Part shown: positions 1 to 10,137 of the stretch, in pieces | How the letters are laid out: the number at the start of each line of letters is the position of its first letter | Position numbering within the stretch: the stretch's first letter is position 1 | NCBI RefSeq assembly: GCF_001905445.1 | Contig: NZ_LIVQ01000005.1 | Span: 566,061-630,060, forward strand | DNA length: 64,000 nucleotides | Origin: Streptomyces sp. CB00455 | GTDB lineage: Bacteria > Actinomycetota > Actinomycetes > Streptomycetales > Streptomycetaceae | Reading direction: 5' to 3' | Notes under the pieces: generated by a model | The model's database searches: none | What the model saw: the letters and a program-made list of their open reading frames with translations, nothing else | What the model was told of the DNA's origin: nothing | Made by a program: the position numbers and the translations under genes

Positions 1-431
1 GCGAAGAGCGCCACCTCGCCGCGGTCCAGCAGCCGCTGCGTGCTCTCGGTGCGCAGCCGCTCGGGAGCCAGGTAGAGCAGGTCAAGCTCACCGTCGAGGA
101 AGGCCCGCTCGACGGCCTGCCGCTCGTGGGCGTCCTGTGTCGAATTGAGGAACCCGGCCCGCACCCCGAGGGCGGTGAGCGCGTTCACCTGGTCCTGCAT
201 CAGGGCGATGAGGGGCGAGATCACGACGCCCGTGCCTTCCCTGACGAGCGCCGGGATCTGGTAGCAGAGCGATTTGCCGCCACCGGTCGGCATCAGCACG
301 AGGGCGTCACCGCCGCCCACGACCTGCTCGATGATCTCCTGCTGTTCGCCGCGGAAAGAGCTGTAGCCGAAGACGCGGTGCAGCACCTGCAGAGGGGCGG
401 AGATCTCGGGGGAAGTGTCCGGAAGGGCCAT
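1..431 (-). CDS. recQ: RecQ-family ATP-dependent DNA helicase (N-terminal part, cut by window edge)
   Basis: The 143 visible residues begin at an ATG at 431 and run off the left edge. Around residues 15-30 the segment FGYSSFRGEQQEIIEQV is the RecQ motif 0, and MPTGGGKSLCYQIP is motif I (Walker A) with the Q/P ending typical of RecQ. Motif Ia (VVISPLIALMQDQV) and the later LLYLAPERL segment are also present. RecQ is a 3'-5' helicase acting in recombinational repair. The DEVH, RQC and HRDC parts lie outside the window, so completeness cannot be judged. It follows the ABC transporter gene in the same direction with an 88-bp gap. Confidence 0.95.
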   Translation of the reverse strand, partial: MALPDTSPEISAPLQVLHRVFGYSSFRGEQQEIIEQVVGGGDALVLMPTGGGKSLCYQIPALVREGTGVVISPLIALMQDQVNALTALGVRAGFLNSTQDAHERQAVERAFLDGELDLLYLAPERLRTESTQRLLDRGEVALF

Positions 432-519
432 CCAAGAAGCCTAACGTCACCCGCCGACACCGCGGACCGGGCCGCCCGGGCCTGTGGACAACTCCCTGGG
501 GGCCCGGGCCGGCCCGCGC

Positions 520-2343
520 TCAGTGCAGGTCGGAGCGCACGGGGCTGGGCGCACTGCCGTCGAGGAAGCCGCCCGACTGGTGCTGCCAGAGTTTCGCGTA
601 CGCCCCGTCGTGAGCGAGCAGCTCCTGGTGCGTGCCCTGCTCCACGATCCGTCCGCGGTCGAGGACGACGAGGCGGTCCATGTGGGCCACCGTGCTGAGC
701 CGGTGGGCCACCACGAGGGCCGTCCGCCCTTGCATGAGGCGCCACAGCGCCTCCTGGACGAGGATCTCGCTCTCCGAGTCAAGGGCGCTGGTCGCCTCGT
801 CGAGCAGCAGGATGGGGGCGTCGCGCAGGATCGCCCGGGCCAGGGCGACCCGCTGGCGCTGGCCGCCGGAGAGCTTGACGCCGCGCTCGCCGACCATCGT
901 GTCGAGTCCCTGGGGCAGGGCGTCCGCGAACTCCGTGACGTGCGCCGCGTCGGTCGCGCGGCGGATCTCGGCCTCGGTGGCGCCGGGACGGGCGAAGGCG
1001 ATGTTCTCGCGCAGGGTGCGGTGGAACATGGCCGGGTCCTGGGGTACGTAGGCCATCAGTGCGCGCAGGTCCTTCTGGCGGAGCCGGCTGATGTCCTGGC
1101 CTCCGATCAGGATGCGGCCCGCGTCGATGTCGGTCATGCGGAGCAGCAGGCGGGTGAGCGTGGTCTTGCCGCCGCCGGAGCGTCCCACGAAACCGATCTT
1201 GGCACCGCTGGGCACGCTCAGGTCCAGGCCCCGGAAGAGCGGCTCCGCGCCGGCGTGGGCGAAGGTCACCCGGTCGAAGCGGATGTCGGCGGACCGGGTC
1301 GGCGGCGGCTCCGGTGACGGCGGGTCGAGCACGGTCGGCGGGTCCAGCAGCAGCTCCGTGAACTGCCCGGCTTCCGTCATCGCGCTCTCCAGGCGGCGGT
1401 AGATCTGGTTGAACTCGAACATGATCCGGGTGGCGTTGGAGTAGTAGGTGAAGGCGACCACGACCGCCTCCACGCCGTGCCCGTCCGCGGCGATCACGAC
1501 CGCGAGGAGCAGGCCGAGCGCGTTGGTAGTTACGGACATGGGCGCGACGACGGTGTCGATGCGCAGGTTGCCGTAGTCCCAGGACCGCAGGGTGAGCCCG
1601 CGCGACTGGGCTACCCGGGACCGGTGCTCGGCGGCCTCGCGCTCCTCCGCGGCGAACGCGCGGACGGTGTCCATGTTCATCAGGCTGTCGGCGACGTGTC
1701 CCGACACCCGGGCGATCGCCTCCTCGCGACGGACGACGAGCGCCTGGCGGCGTCGGATGAGGGGCAGCACGCACACCGCCGTCAGCACGATCATGGCGAG
1801 CAGGGCCGCGACGAACAGCGGGTCGTAGCGCCAGAGCACCACGGAGCCGAACAGCAGGGGCAGGAAACGGCCCACGACCGAGAAGGTCAGCGTGTCGACC
1901 AGCTCCTCGAAGCGGGAGGCGAAGCTCAGGACCCGTTTGGTCAGCGAGCCGGCGAAGTTGTCGTGGAAGAACGCGGCGTCCTTCGCGAACAGTTCGTCCA
2001 TGCCCACGACGTACAGGTGCTCGATGCCGAGGGCGTCGAGACGGTTCAGGCAGTGCAGGCCGAGGCGCCACAGCGCCTCCGACAACAGCAGGACGCCGGC
2101 GAACGCGAGGACGTAAGGGAGCATCGCGCCGACCGCCGGGACGGTGCCGCCCGCGATGCGTCCGACGAGCTTCGCGACGATGAGCGGGGCGATGTAGTTG
2201 ATGCCGATGTTGCCGAGGGCGGGCAGCAGCATGCCGGGCGCCGTGAGCCACCGCAGCCGCTTCAACTCCCGTCCGTAGTAGTGGAGTGCGAGGCGGACCG
2301 GACCCCTGGCGGGCGGGCCCTCTCGTAATGCGGACGATCCCAT
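520..2343 (-). CDS. ABC exporter, fused permease and ATPase
   Basis: The protein has 607 residues from the ATG at 2343; a longer reading frame exists but would run into the Fur gene. The N-terminal half holds about six hydrophobic membrane segments. The C-terminal half is an ABC ATPase: Walker A GRSGGGKTT near residue 390, the signature LSGGQRQRVALARAI near 487, Walker B ILLLDEATSALD near 511 and the H-loop AHRLSTVAHMD. This is the half-transporter architecture of multidrug or lipid exporters, which work as dimers in the cytoplasmic membrane. Nothing in the neighbourhood identifies the substrate. Confidence 0.92.
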   Translation of the reverse strand: MGSSALREGPPARGPVRLALHYYGRELKRLRWLTAPGMLLPALGNIGINYIAPLIVAKLVGRIAGGTVPAVGAMLPYVLAFAGVLLLSEALWRLGLHCLNRLDALGIEHLYVVGMDELFAKDAAFFHDNFAGSLTKRVLSFASRFEELVDTLTFSVVGRFLPLLFGSVVLWRYDPLFVAALLAMIVLTAVCVLPLIRRRQALVVRREEAIARVSGHVADSLMNMDTVRAFAAEEREAAEHRSRVAQSRGLTLRSWDYGNLRIDTVVAPMSVTTNALGLLLAVVIAADGHGVEAVVVAFTYYSNATRIMFEFNQIYRRLESAMTEAGQFTELLLDPPTVLDPPSPEPPPTRSADIRFDRVTFAHAGAEPLFRGLDLSVPSGAKIGFVGRSGGGKTTLTRLLLRMTDIDAGRILIGGQDISRLRQKDLRALMAYVPQDPAMFHRTLRENIAFARPGATEAEIRRATDAAHVTEFADALPQGLDTMVGERGVKLSGGQRQRVALARAILRDAPILLLDEATSALDSESEILVQEALWRLMQGRTALVVAHRLSTVAHMDRLVVLDRGRIVEQGTHQELLAHDGAYAKLWQHQSGGFLDGSAPSPVRSDLH

Positions 2344-2525
2344 GGCACCCCTGTGGTGTCGTGTGGCGGACCGGGAACCGCAGTGTCCCGCGGGGGCACC
2401 GGCCGCGTCCAAGCGTTTTCCGAGGGCGACGGTCATGACCCGGCCTCGGACCGCCCCCACCGTCCGACTCTTCTCCCCGCGCCCCGGTGCTGGCGCGAGA
2501 ACGCGCCGCGCGGGACCGGCCGCCG

Positions 2526-2936
2526 CTACGCGCAGGCCGGGCACAGCCCCCGGTAGGTGACCTCGGCCCCGGACACCGTGAAGCCGAACCGCTCCTGCTG
2601 GGGGAGGTCCGCCAGCGGGTCGCCGGTGGGGTGGACGTCGCGGATGAGTCCGCAGCCGGAGCACACCAGGTGTTCGTGCGGCTGACGGGCGTTGGGGTCG
2701 TAGCGCTTGGCCCTGCCGTCGGTGGAGACCTCCGCCACCTCACCGAGCGACACCAGTTCGCCCAGGGCGTTGTAGACGGTCGCCCGGGAGATCTCCGGCA
2801 GCAACCGCACCGCACGCGCGTGCACTTCGTCGGCCGTGAGGTGCACGTGCTCGCCGTCGAGGACCTCCGCGACGACCCGCCGCTGGGAGGTCATCCGCCA
2901 GCCGCGCCCGCGCAGTCGCCCCAGCAGGTCACTCAT
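2526..2936 (-). CDS. Fur-family (CatR/FurA-like) peroxide-sensing repressor
   Basis: 136 residues: an N-terminal winged helix (RMTSQRRVVAEVL, then ISRATVYNALGELVSLGEV) followed by a dimerisation domain. The structural zinc cysteines are visible as CSGC and a C-terminal CPAC, with the HEHLVC metal-site segment. In Streptomyces, Fur-family repressors of this type (CatR, FurA) control catalase genes, losing DNA binding when oxidised. Here the gene is divergent from katG across a 214-bp gap, so it is the obvious katG repressor and probably autoregulates. I leave the symbol blank because several paralogues exist in the genus and sequence alone does not pick one. Confidence 0.9.
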   Translation of the reverse strand: MSDLLGRLRGRGWRMTSQRRVVAEVLDGEHVHLTADEVHARAVRLLPEISRATVYNALGELVSLGEVAEVSTDGRAKRYDPNARQPHEHLVCSGCGLIRDVHPTGDPLADLPQQERFGFTVSGAEVTYRGLCPACA

Positions 2937-3024
2937 GTCGGCTCACCTTTCCCGGTCCGGCCCACGGCCCGAAGGCTGCCGAGAAACGTCCGGAATCCGA
3001 TGGGATATGGGCTTGGTCTTCTTC

Positions 3025-3052
3025 TTGACTTGGAATGCGTCCATCGTAGGAT
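3025..3052 (+). promoter_or_regulatory. katG promoter with Fur-type operator candidate in the spacer
   Basis: TTGACT at 3025-3030 and TAGGAT at 3047-3052 are separated by 16 bp, a good housekeeping promoter pointing at katG. The spacer contains the inverted repeat TGGA-ATGCG-TCCA at 3031-3043. A repressor bound there would cover the core promoter. The match to a Fur/CatR box is inferred from position and symmetry. Confidence 0.6.
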
Positions 3053-3150
3053 CGGTTCCGTCGACAGCCAAGGGACTGGAAGCCGAAGCCTCCGGAGCGG
3101 CGGGAGAGCAGTTCCTGAGCACCGTGATCCGCTGGTCCGGAAGGATTCCC

Positions 3151-5382
<2,232 letters not shown>

Positions 5383-5389
5383 CCCCGGC

Positions 5390-5425
5390 GTCCGGGCACG
5401 GACGGTCCCCCGTCCGTGCCCGGAC
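5390..5425. terminator. Terminator hairpin after katG
   Basis: Perfect 16-bp stem (5390-5405 with 5410-5425) and a TCCC loop, eight bases after the katG stop codon. A third copy of the left arm (15 bases) follows at 5426-5440, which could pair alternatively with the right arm. Confidence 0.8.
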
Positions 5426-5440
5426 GTCCGGGCACGGACG

Positions 5441-5494
5441 AGGGCGCTGCCCGTGTCCGCCGCCATGACCGGTGGCGGACACGGGCAGCGCCCT
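5441..5494. terminator. Long bidirectional terminator hairpin
   Basis: Perfect 21-bp stem (5441-5461 with 5474-5494) with a 12-nt loop, placed between the convergent katG and SRPBCC genes and ending six bases before the latter's stop codon. It can serve both strands. Confidence 0.85.
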
Positions 5495-5500
5495 GCCGTT

Positions 5501-6013
5501 TCAGGGCGTGCCGGACGCCGACTCCATGACCTTCTTGAGATTCCGCAGGGTGGTGGCGATGTTCCGGGCCTGGAAATCGGCGAAGGTCTGGCCTCGCGTG
5601 GCGAGCCGGTCGAAGGCGTGGGCCACGAAGTCCGGCCAGGATCGGCGGTCGTCGGTCCACGTCTCCGTCACCCGGGTGCCCTCCGGGACCGGCTCGAACC
5701 GGTACTCCCAGGTGGCGATACGGCCGGGCAGCCGCGGGCGCCGGATGCCGATGGCGTGCACCCGGAAGCGGAACAGCCGGTCCTTCTCGGCCGCCGTCAC
5801 CGTGCACCGGGTGGTCCAGCGGAAGGCCCCCCGCTTGTTGCGCCCGTCGAAGACCATCCCGGGGCGGGTCTCGCCGGCGTCTCCGTGGACGGTGGCGCCG
5901 AGGTTCTCCGGGCTCCAGGCGCCCATCCGGGCGGGGTCGGAAACGTGCTGGTAGACGTCGGCGGGACGGACCCGGACGACGATGCTGTCGGACACCGTGA
6001 ATGTACGAGGCAT
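5501..6013 (-). CDS. SRPBCC-fold (polyketide cyclase/dehydrase-like) protein
   Basis: 170 residues. The pattern of an SRPBCC/START-like lipid-binding fold is clear: an N-terminal VSDSIVVRVRPADVYQHVSDPARMGAWSPE strand-helix unit, central WEYRFEPVPEGTRVTETWT strands and a long C-terminal helix FQARNIATTLRNLKKVMES. Most Streptomyces members of this kind are uncharacterised small hydrophobic-ligand binders and not true cyclases. It is transcribed towards katG, with no obvious functional partner nearby. Starts at an ATG 6013; no strong ribosome site is visible. Confidence 0.8.
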   Translation of the reverse strand: MPRTFTVSDSIVVRVRPADVYQHVSDPARMGAWSPENLGATVHGDAGETRPGMVFDGRNKRGAFRWTTRCTVTAAEKDRLFRFRVHAIGIRRPRLPGRIATWEYRFEPVPEGTRVTETWTDDRRSWPDFVAHAFDRLATRGQTFADFQARNIATTLRNLKKVMESASGTP

Positions 6014-6110
6014 GGCTCTCCCCTCTCCGCGGCCGACGCTACCGTCCCGCCACCACCCTTGGCTACCTTCCGGTAACTTCGGCGGGCGCGGGAGCGGTCG
6101 GACACGGCGA

Positions 6111-6148
6111 AGGCGCCTGCCGCGGGAGGGATCCCGCAGCAGGCGCCT
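6111..6148 (-). terminator. Terminator after the GAPDH gene
   Basis: 17-bp arms 6111-6127 and 6132-6148 with one mismatch and a GGGA loop, about 40 bases beyond the stop codon of the minus-strand GAPDH gene. Confidence 0.75.
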
Positions 6149-6190
6149 CAGGCGGCGTGCACGGACGCGGGCGGCCGGGGCCGCCGGCGG

Positions 6191-7645
6191 TCAGACGGCC
6201 GGAACCGGGTAGGTCGGGTACTCCACCCCGGAGACGTGCTGGACGACCCGGATGACCTGGCAGGAGTAGCCGAACTCGTTGTCGTACCAGAGGTAGAGGA
6301 TGGCGTCGTCACCCTCGACCTTGGTGGCGCCCGCGTCGATGATCGAGGAGTGGCGCGAGCCGATGAAGTCGCTCGACACCGCGTCGGGGGCGCTGATGAA
6401 GTCGATCTGGCGCTTGAGCGGCGAGTTCAGCGACACGTCCCGCAGGTGGTCCAGGACCTCCTCGCGGGTCGTCTCGCGCCCGAGCCGCAGGTTGAGGATC
6501 GCGATCGAGACGTTCGGCACCGGGACGCGGATCGAGCTGCCGGTGATGCGGGCCTTGAGGTCGGGCAGCGCCTTCGCGACGGCGGAGGCGGCGCCGGTCT
6601 CGGTCAGCACCATGTTGAGCGGCGCCGAACGGCCGCGGCGGTCGGAGCCGTGGTAGTTGTCCAGCAGGTTCTGGTCGTTGGTGAACGAGTGGACGGTCTC
6701 CACGTGGCCGCGCAGCACGCCGTACTCGTCCGCCATCGCCTTCAGCGGCGGGACGATCGCGTTGGTGGTGCAGGAGGCGCAGGACAGGATCTGCTCGTCC
6801 GGCTTGATCGTGTCGTGGTTGACGCCGTGGACGATGTTGGGGACGTCGCCCTTGCCCGGCGCGGTCAGGACGACCTTGGCGACACCGGGGCGCAGGTGCT
6901 TCGACAGGCCCTCGCGGTCGCGCCACTTGCCGGTGTTGTCGATGAGGATGGCGTCCTTGATGCCGTACGCCGTGTAGTCGACCTCGGACGGGTCGTTGGC
7001 GTAGATCACCTTGATCTCGTTGCCATTGGCGATGATCTTGCTGCTCGCCTCGTCGACGGTGATGGTGCCCTGGAACTGGCCGTGGATGGAGTCGCGGCGC
7101 AGCAGCGAGGCCCGCTTGACGAGGTCCTCGGCGGCCCGGCCGCCACCCCCGCGGACGACGATGGCGCGCAGGCGCAGACCGTTGCCGGAGCCGGCCTTCT
7201 CGATGAGCAGGCGGGCGACGAGGCGGCCGATGCGGCCGAAGCCGTAGAGGACGACGTCGCGCGACTCGGAGCGCTCGATCTTGTTGGCCCCCGTGGCGCC
7301 GACGACGGCCTCGGCGGTGAAGTCCTGCACCGACAGCCCGCGGTCGTCGCTCTTGTACGTCGCGGCGAGCATGCCGATGTCGATCTGGGACGGGCCGAGG
7401 TCGAGGGCGGCCAGGGCCTGGAGGAACGGCAGCGTCTCGGTGACGGACAGTTCCTCGCCGGCGATCTGACGGGCGAACCGGTGGGTCTTCAGGATGCTGA
7501 CCACCGACTTGTTCACCAAGGAGCGGCTGTGGAGCAGGACGGTGACGTCCCGCTCGCGGTGCAGCTTCCCGATGATCGGGATCATCGACTCCGCGATCTC
7601 CTCGCGGTTCTTCCAATTGGTGAACGAGTCGTCATTGACAGTCAC
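6191..7645 (-). CDS. gap: Glyceraldehyde-3-phosphate dehydrogenase, long form
   Basis: 484 residues from a GTG at 7645, against about 335 for ordinary GAPDH. An N-terminal extension of some 125 residues precedes the Rossmann fold (VLYGFGRIGRLVARLL). The active site SCASCTTNAIVPPLKAM lies near residue 290, with the catalytic Cys in the SCTTN part, and the catalytic-domain motif VETVHSFTNDQNLLD follows. The C-terminal VWYDNEFGYS-type signature reads LWYDNEFGYSCQVIRV. It converts glyceraldehyde 3-phosphate to 1,3-bisphosphoglycerate or the reverse. The long form is a known second GAPDH class in streptomycetes and some proteobacteria; its in vivo direction cannot be read from sequence. Confidence 0.93.
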   Translation of the reverse strand: MTVNDDSFTNWKNREEIAESMIPIIGKLHRERDVTVLLHSRSLVNKSVVSILKTHRFARQIAGEELSVTETLPFLQALAALDLGPSQIDIGMLAATYKSDDRGLSVQDFTAEAVVGATGANKIERSESRDVVLYGFGRIGRLVARLLIEKAGSGNGLRLRAIVVRGGGGRAAEDLVKRASLLRRDSIHGQFQGTITVDEASSKIIANGNEIKVIYANDPSEVDYTAYGIKDAILIDNTGKWRDREGLSKHLRPGVAKVVLTAPGKGDVPNIVHGVNHDTIKPDEQILSCASCTTNAIVPPLKAMADEYGVLRGHVETVHSFTNDQNLLDNYHGSDRRGRSAPLNMVLTETGAASAVAKALPDLKARITGSSIRVPVPNVSIAILNLRLGRETTREEVLDHLRDVSLNSPLKRQIDFISAPDAVSSDFIGSRHSSIIDAGATKVEGDDAILYLWYDNEFGYSCQVIRVVQHVSGVEYPTYPVPAV

Positions 7646-7676
7646 AGGTTTATCTTTCGAGCTAGGCGGCGCTCAT

Positions 7677-7707
7677 ATGCTAACCCGCCCCTGCTTTGAT
7701 CGTTCAA
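7677..7707 (-). promoter_or_regulatory. Possible promoter of the long-form GAPDH gene
   Basis: Read on the minus strand, TTGAAC (7707-7702) and TAGCAT (7682-7677) are separated by 19 bp, about 30 bp upstream of the GTG start. The spacing is long, so this is a candidate only. Confidence 0.4.
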
Positions 7708-7747
7708 ACGGCCCCCCGAGCGGTCTCCGCCGGACCCGTGGGCCCCT

Positions 7748-8533
7748 TCACCTCTCCTTGCGCGCGACGGCGAAGACCCGCCGGAACGGCAGCAGCGTGC
7801 CGAAGCTCCGCCGCGGATAGGCCACGGCGAGCCGGGCCCCGTATTCCACCTCGAACCGCTCCCTCAGTCCGTCCGGCAGCGACTGGAGCACGGGCCGCGC
7901 ACCGGTCCCTTTGACCCACTCCAGGACCGCGTTCTCGCCCGGCAGGAGGTGGCTGTAGGTGGACTCCCAGGCGTCGAGGGAGCACCCCTCGGCGCTGAGC
8001 GCGGCGACGTACTGCGCCGGGCCCGGGACGTCCGGCCGGGGCGCCGCCTCCCCCGCGTACGGCGCGTACGGTTCGGCGCCGGCCAGTTCCCGCAGGATCG
8101 CGTGGGAGGGTGCGTCGCCGTTTCCGGGGATCTGGAGGGCGAGCCAGCCGCCCGGGCGCAGCGCGCGGACGAAGCCCGGAAGGAGGTCGAGCTGCTCGGG
8201 GACCCACTGGAGGGTGGCGTTCGAGACGATGACGTCGACCGACTCCGGGGGCGCCGCCCATGCGCGCAGGTCGCCCACCTCGAAGGTGAGGCGGTCGGTG
8301 GCCAGGGGCCGGGCGGCGTCGATCATCTCCGGCGAGCTGTCGACGCCGTGCACGGCGGCCGTCGGCCACCGGTCCCGGAGCGTGGCGGTGAGGTTGCCCG
8401 GGCCGCAGCCCAGATCGACCACGACCGAGGGCTCCTCGGCCCGTACCCGCGCGAGGAGATCGGCGAAGGGGCGGCCCCGTTCGTCGGCGTACTTCCCGTA
8501 CTGCTCTGGATTCCAGACGGGTGACGTGCGCAT
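7748..8533 (-). CDS. tam: Trans-aconitate 2-methyltransferase
   Basis: 261 residues from the ATG at 8533, chosen because AAGGGG lies at a proper distance upstream and because homologues begin with the S-W-x-P-x-x-Y segment (here SPVWNPEQYGKYADERGRPF). The class I SAM-binding motif VVDLGCGPGNLTATL is at residues 38-52, followed by GVDSSPEMIDAAR and the LQWVPEQL segment typical of Tam. Tam methylates trans-aconitate, a citric-acid-cycle inhibitor formed when aconitase fails, for example under oxidative stress. A perfect 18-bp palindrome lies 62 bp upstream, but no divergent MarR gene is present. Confidence 0.88.
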   Translation of the reverse strand: MRTSPVWNPEQYGKYADERGRPFADLLARVRAEEPSVVVDLGCGPGNLTATLRDRWPTAAVHGVDSSPEMIDAARPLATDRLTFEVGDLRAWAAPPESVDVIVSNATLQWVPEQLDLLPGFVRALRPGGWLALQIPGNGDAPSHAILRELAGAEPYAPYAGEAAPRPDVPGPAQYVAALSAEGCSLDAWESTYSHLLPGENAVLEWVKGTGARPVLQSLPDGLRERFEVEYGARLAVAYPRRSFGTLLPFRRVFAVARKER

Positions 8534-8594
8534 GGAGAGCCCCTTCGTTCGTCCTCGTGGTTCTTCGTCGTTCTTCCGGCTTCTGCGGCCTCGA

Positions 8595-8612
8595 TATCTT
8601 GACGTCAAGATA
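8595..8612. promoter_or_regulatory. 18-bp perfect palindrome, candidate MarR/TamR-type operator
   Basis: TATCTTGACGTCAAGATA is a perfect palindrome in the only gap upstream of tam. It has the form and length of operators bound by PecS/UrtR-type MarR proteins, and TamR of Streptomyces coelicolor is such a protein that controls tam. The operator assignment is by resemblance and position. Confidence 0.65.
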
Positions 8613-8664
8613 CTTTACGGTGATCCGGCCCGGGACGCACCCTCCACGGGGCCGGGAAAACGGT

Positions 8665-9981
8665 TCAGCCGCTACCGCCGGCGGTAGCGGTAGCGGCCGA
8701 GTGCCGCAGCACCTGAAGGACCTGCGCCGTGATCGCGCTCTCGTTCCGCTCGAAGTCCGCCCCCGTCAGCTGGGCGGGGTCGGCGGGCAGGCCGTCGAGG
8801 ACGGGCGTGTGCAGGTGGCCGCCGGGCAGTCCGGGGCTGAGCTCCAGGCGTAGCCGGTTGGACCGGTACGCGACCTCGTTGGAGAGGTAGCCGCCGCCTC
8901 CGCCCGCCACGGCGCGCGAGCCGGGGGTGGGTCCGTCGGCCCGGTCCACCGGCTCCTGCCCCCCGGCCGGGATCTCGGTGACGGCCGTGTTCAGCCGGAC
9001 CGGATAGGGATTCTGTACGGCGGTCATGGCCGCGGTGGGCAGGGTGGTCCGCAGGAACTCCGCTCCGGGGCCCATGCCCGGCGCCGTGACGGGGTGGTCG
9101 TAGGTGCCGCCGGAGAGGGCGCGGGTGTTGTCCGGGTACGGGTCGGCCGAGCGGGCCCGGCCGGCCCATGCCTCCAGGGTGAACAGGCCGGGGTACCCCT
9201 GGCTGATGCTGGTGATCATGTCCGCGGCGCGCGGCCCGGCGGCCAGTCGCGGGCCGTAGGCGCGCTCCACGATGCCGGCGTCGAAGTCGGCGTACCGCAC
9301 GGGCAGCACCACCGCCCGCAGCTCGGCCCGCGTGCCGTCGGCCAGCGTGATGCGACGGCCGCTCAGCTGGAGGGCGGCCGAGCCTGAGGGATTGGCCCGG
9401 CGCAGCTCGGCGTCCAGCCCGAAGGGGTCGAAGCCGCTGACGAAGACGCGCCGCACTCCCGGCGTCCCGCTGAACTCGTTGGCGCTGAGGCCGCGGGACG
9501 CGTCCTCGAACCGGCTCCGCAGGGCGGGGCGGTCGACGGGGAAGTCCGGTTGCCAGCGGTCGAGCTGCACGGTCATCGCGAGCCTGGTCCAGTACAGGGG
9601 CCGGTCGTCCCCTGTGGGCAGGTCGCCGGCGGGGCGCCGTCCCTGGGCCCGGTTCACCGCGGCCTGCCACAGCGCCTCCCCCCAGGTCCCGAGGAGCCGC
9701 CCGGCCTCGGCGGCGTCACGGGCGGCGCAGAGCGCCGCGGGGAAGCGCCGCACGAAGTCGTCGAGCCCTGCCCGTTGCGGGAACACGGCGGTGCGCGGAT
9801 CCGCGAGCCGGCTCTGCTCCGGATCCGCGGGGGCGGCGGGGGTGCGGGGGGCGGCGGCGTCCGTGCGGCAGGCGGGTGCCGGCGCGGCGTCCGCGCGGGG
9901 GGCGGAGGGGAGGAGGGTGGCGACACCGAGCAGAGCGGCGACGAGGGCCGCGCGAGGTAAGCGCATCATGCGATGTGACAT
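8665..9981 (-). CDS. Secreted peptidase-C15 (pyroglutamyl peptidase)-like protein with Ser in place of the catalytic Cys
   Basis: 438 residues. The signal peptide is RLPRAALVAALLGVATLLP followed by an ADA-type cleavage region near residue 32. From about residue 175 the fold matches pyroglutamyl peptidase I: VFVSGFDPFG, NPSGSAA, AVVLPVRYAD, and FTLEAWAG where Glu270 corresponds to the catalytic Glu. The segment aligned to the catalytic AGRYLC motif reads GGGGGYLSNEVAYRS, so the nucleophile position is Ser367. A His in GGHLHTP (389 or 391) matches the catalytic His. It may be an inactive or Ser-dependent variant; the roughly 140-residue N-terminal part has no recognised domain. An alternative start is the ATG at 9969. 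Confidence 0.75.
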   Translation of the reverse strand: MSHRMMRLPRAALVAALLGVATLLPSAPRADAAPAPACRTDAAAPRTPAAPADPEQSRLADPRTAVFPQRAGLDDFVRRFPAALCAARDAAEAGRLLGTWGEALWQAAVNRAQGRRPAGDLPTGDDRPLYWTRLAMTVQLDRWQPDFPVDRPALRSRFEDASRGLSANEFSGTPGVRRVFVSGFDPFGLDAELRRANPSGSAALQLSGRRITLADGTRAELRAVVLPVRYADFDAGIVERAYGPRLAAGPRAADMITSISQGYPGLFTLEAWAGRARSADPYPDNTRALSGGTYDHPVTAPGMGPGAEFLRTTLPTAAMTAVQNPYPVRLNTAVTEIPAGGQEPVDRADGPTPGSRAVAGGGGGYLSNEVAYRSNRLRLELSPGLPGGHLHTPVLDGLPADPAQLTGADFERNESAITAQVLQVLRHSAATATAGGSG

Positions 9982-10137
9982 TACACAGAGCGTCAGTTCC
10001 TGTCAGGGCCACGTCCGTTCCGTCGGGCGCTCCCGAACGCGCGCCCGGCGGCCGTCCCGGGCGCGGGACGATCCCTCCCCCCGGGAGCCGCCGGACCGGG
10101 GCACATGCCGCGCCGGAGCGTGGGCACACGCCGGTAC

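Noticed and set aside
126..1317. Long open frames on the plus strand opposite the RecQ and ABC genes
   Set aside because: They are Arg/Gly/Ala-rich shadows with no ribosome site, lying opposite clear coding sequence on the minus strand.
2344..2664. N-terminal extension of the ABC transporter to 2664
   Set aside because: It overlaps the end of the Fur-type gene, has the wrong codon pattern and would add about 107 low-complexity residues not seen in ABC exporters.
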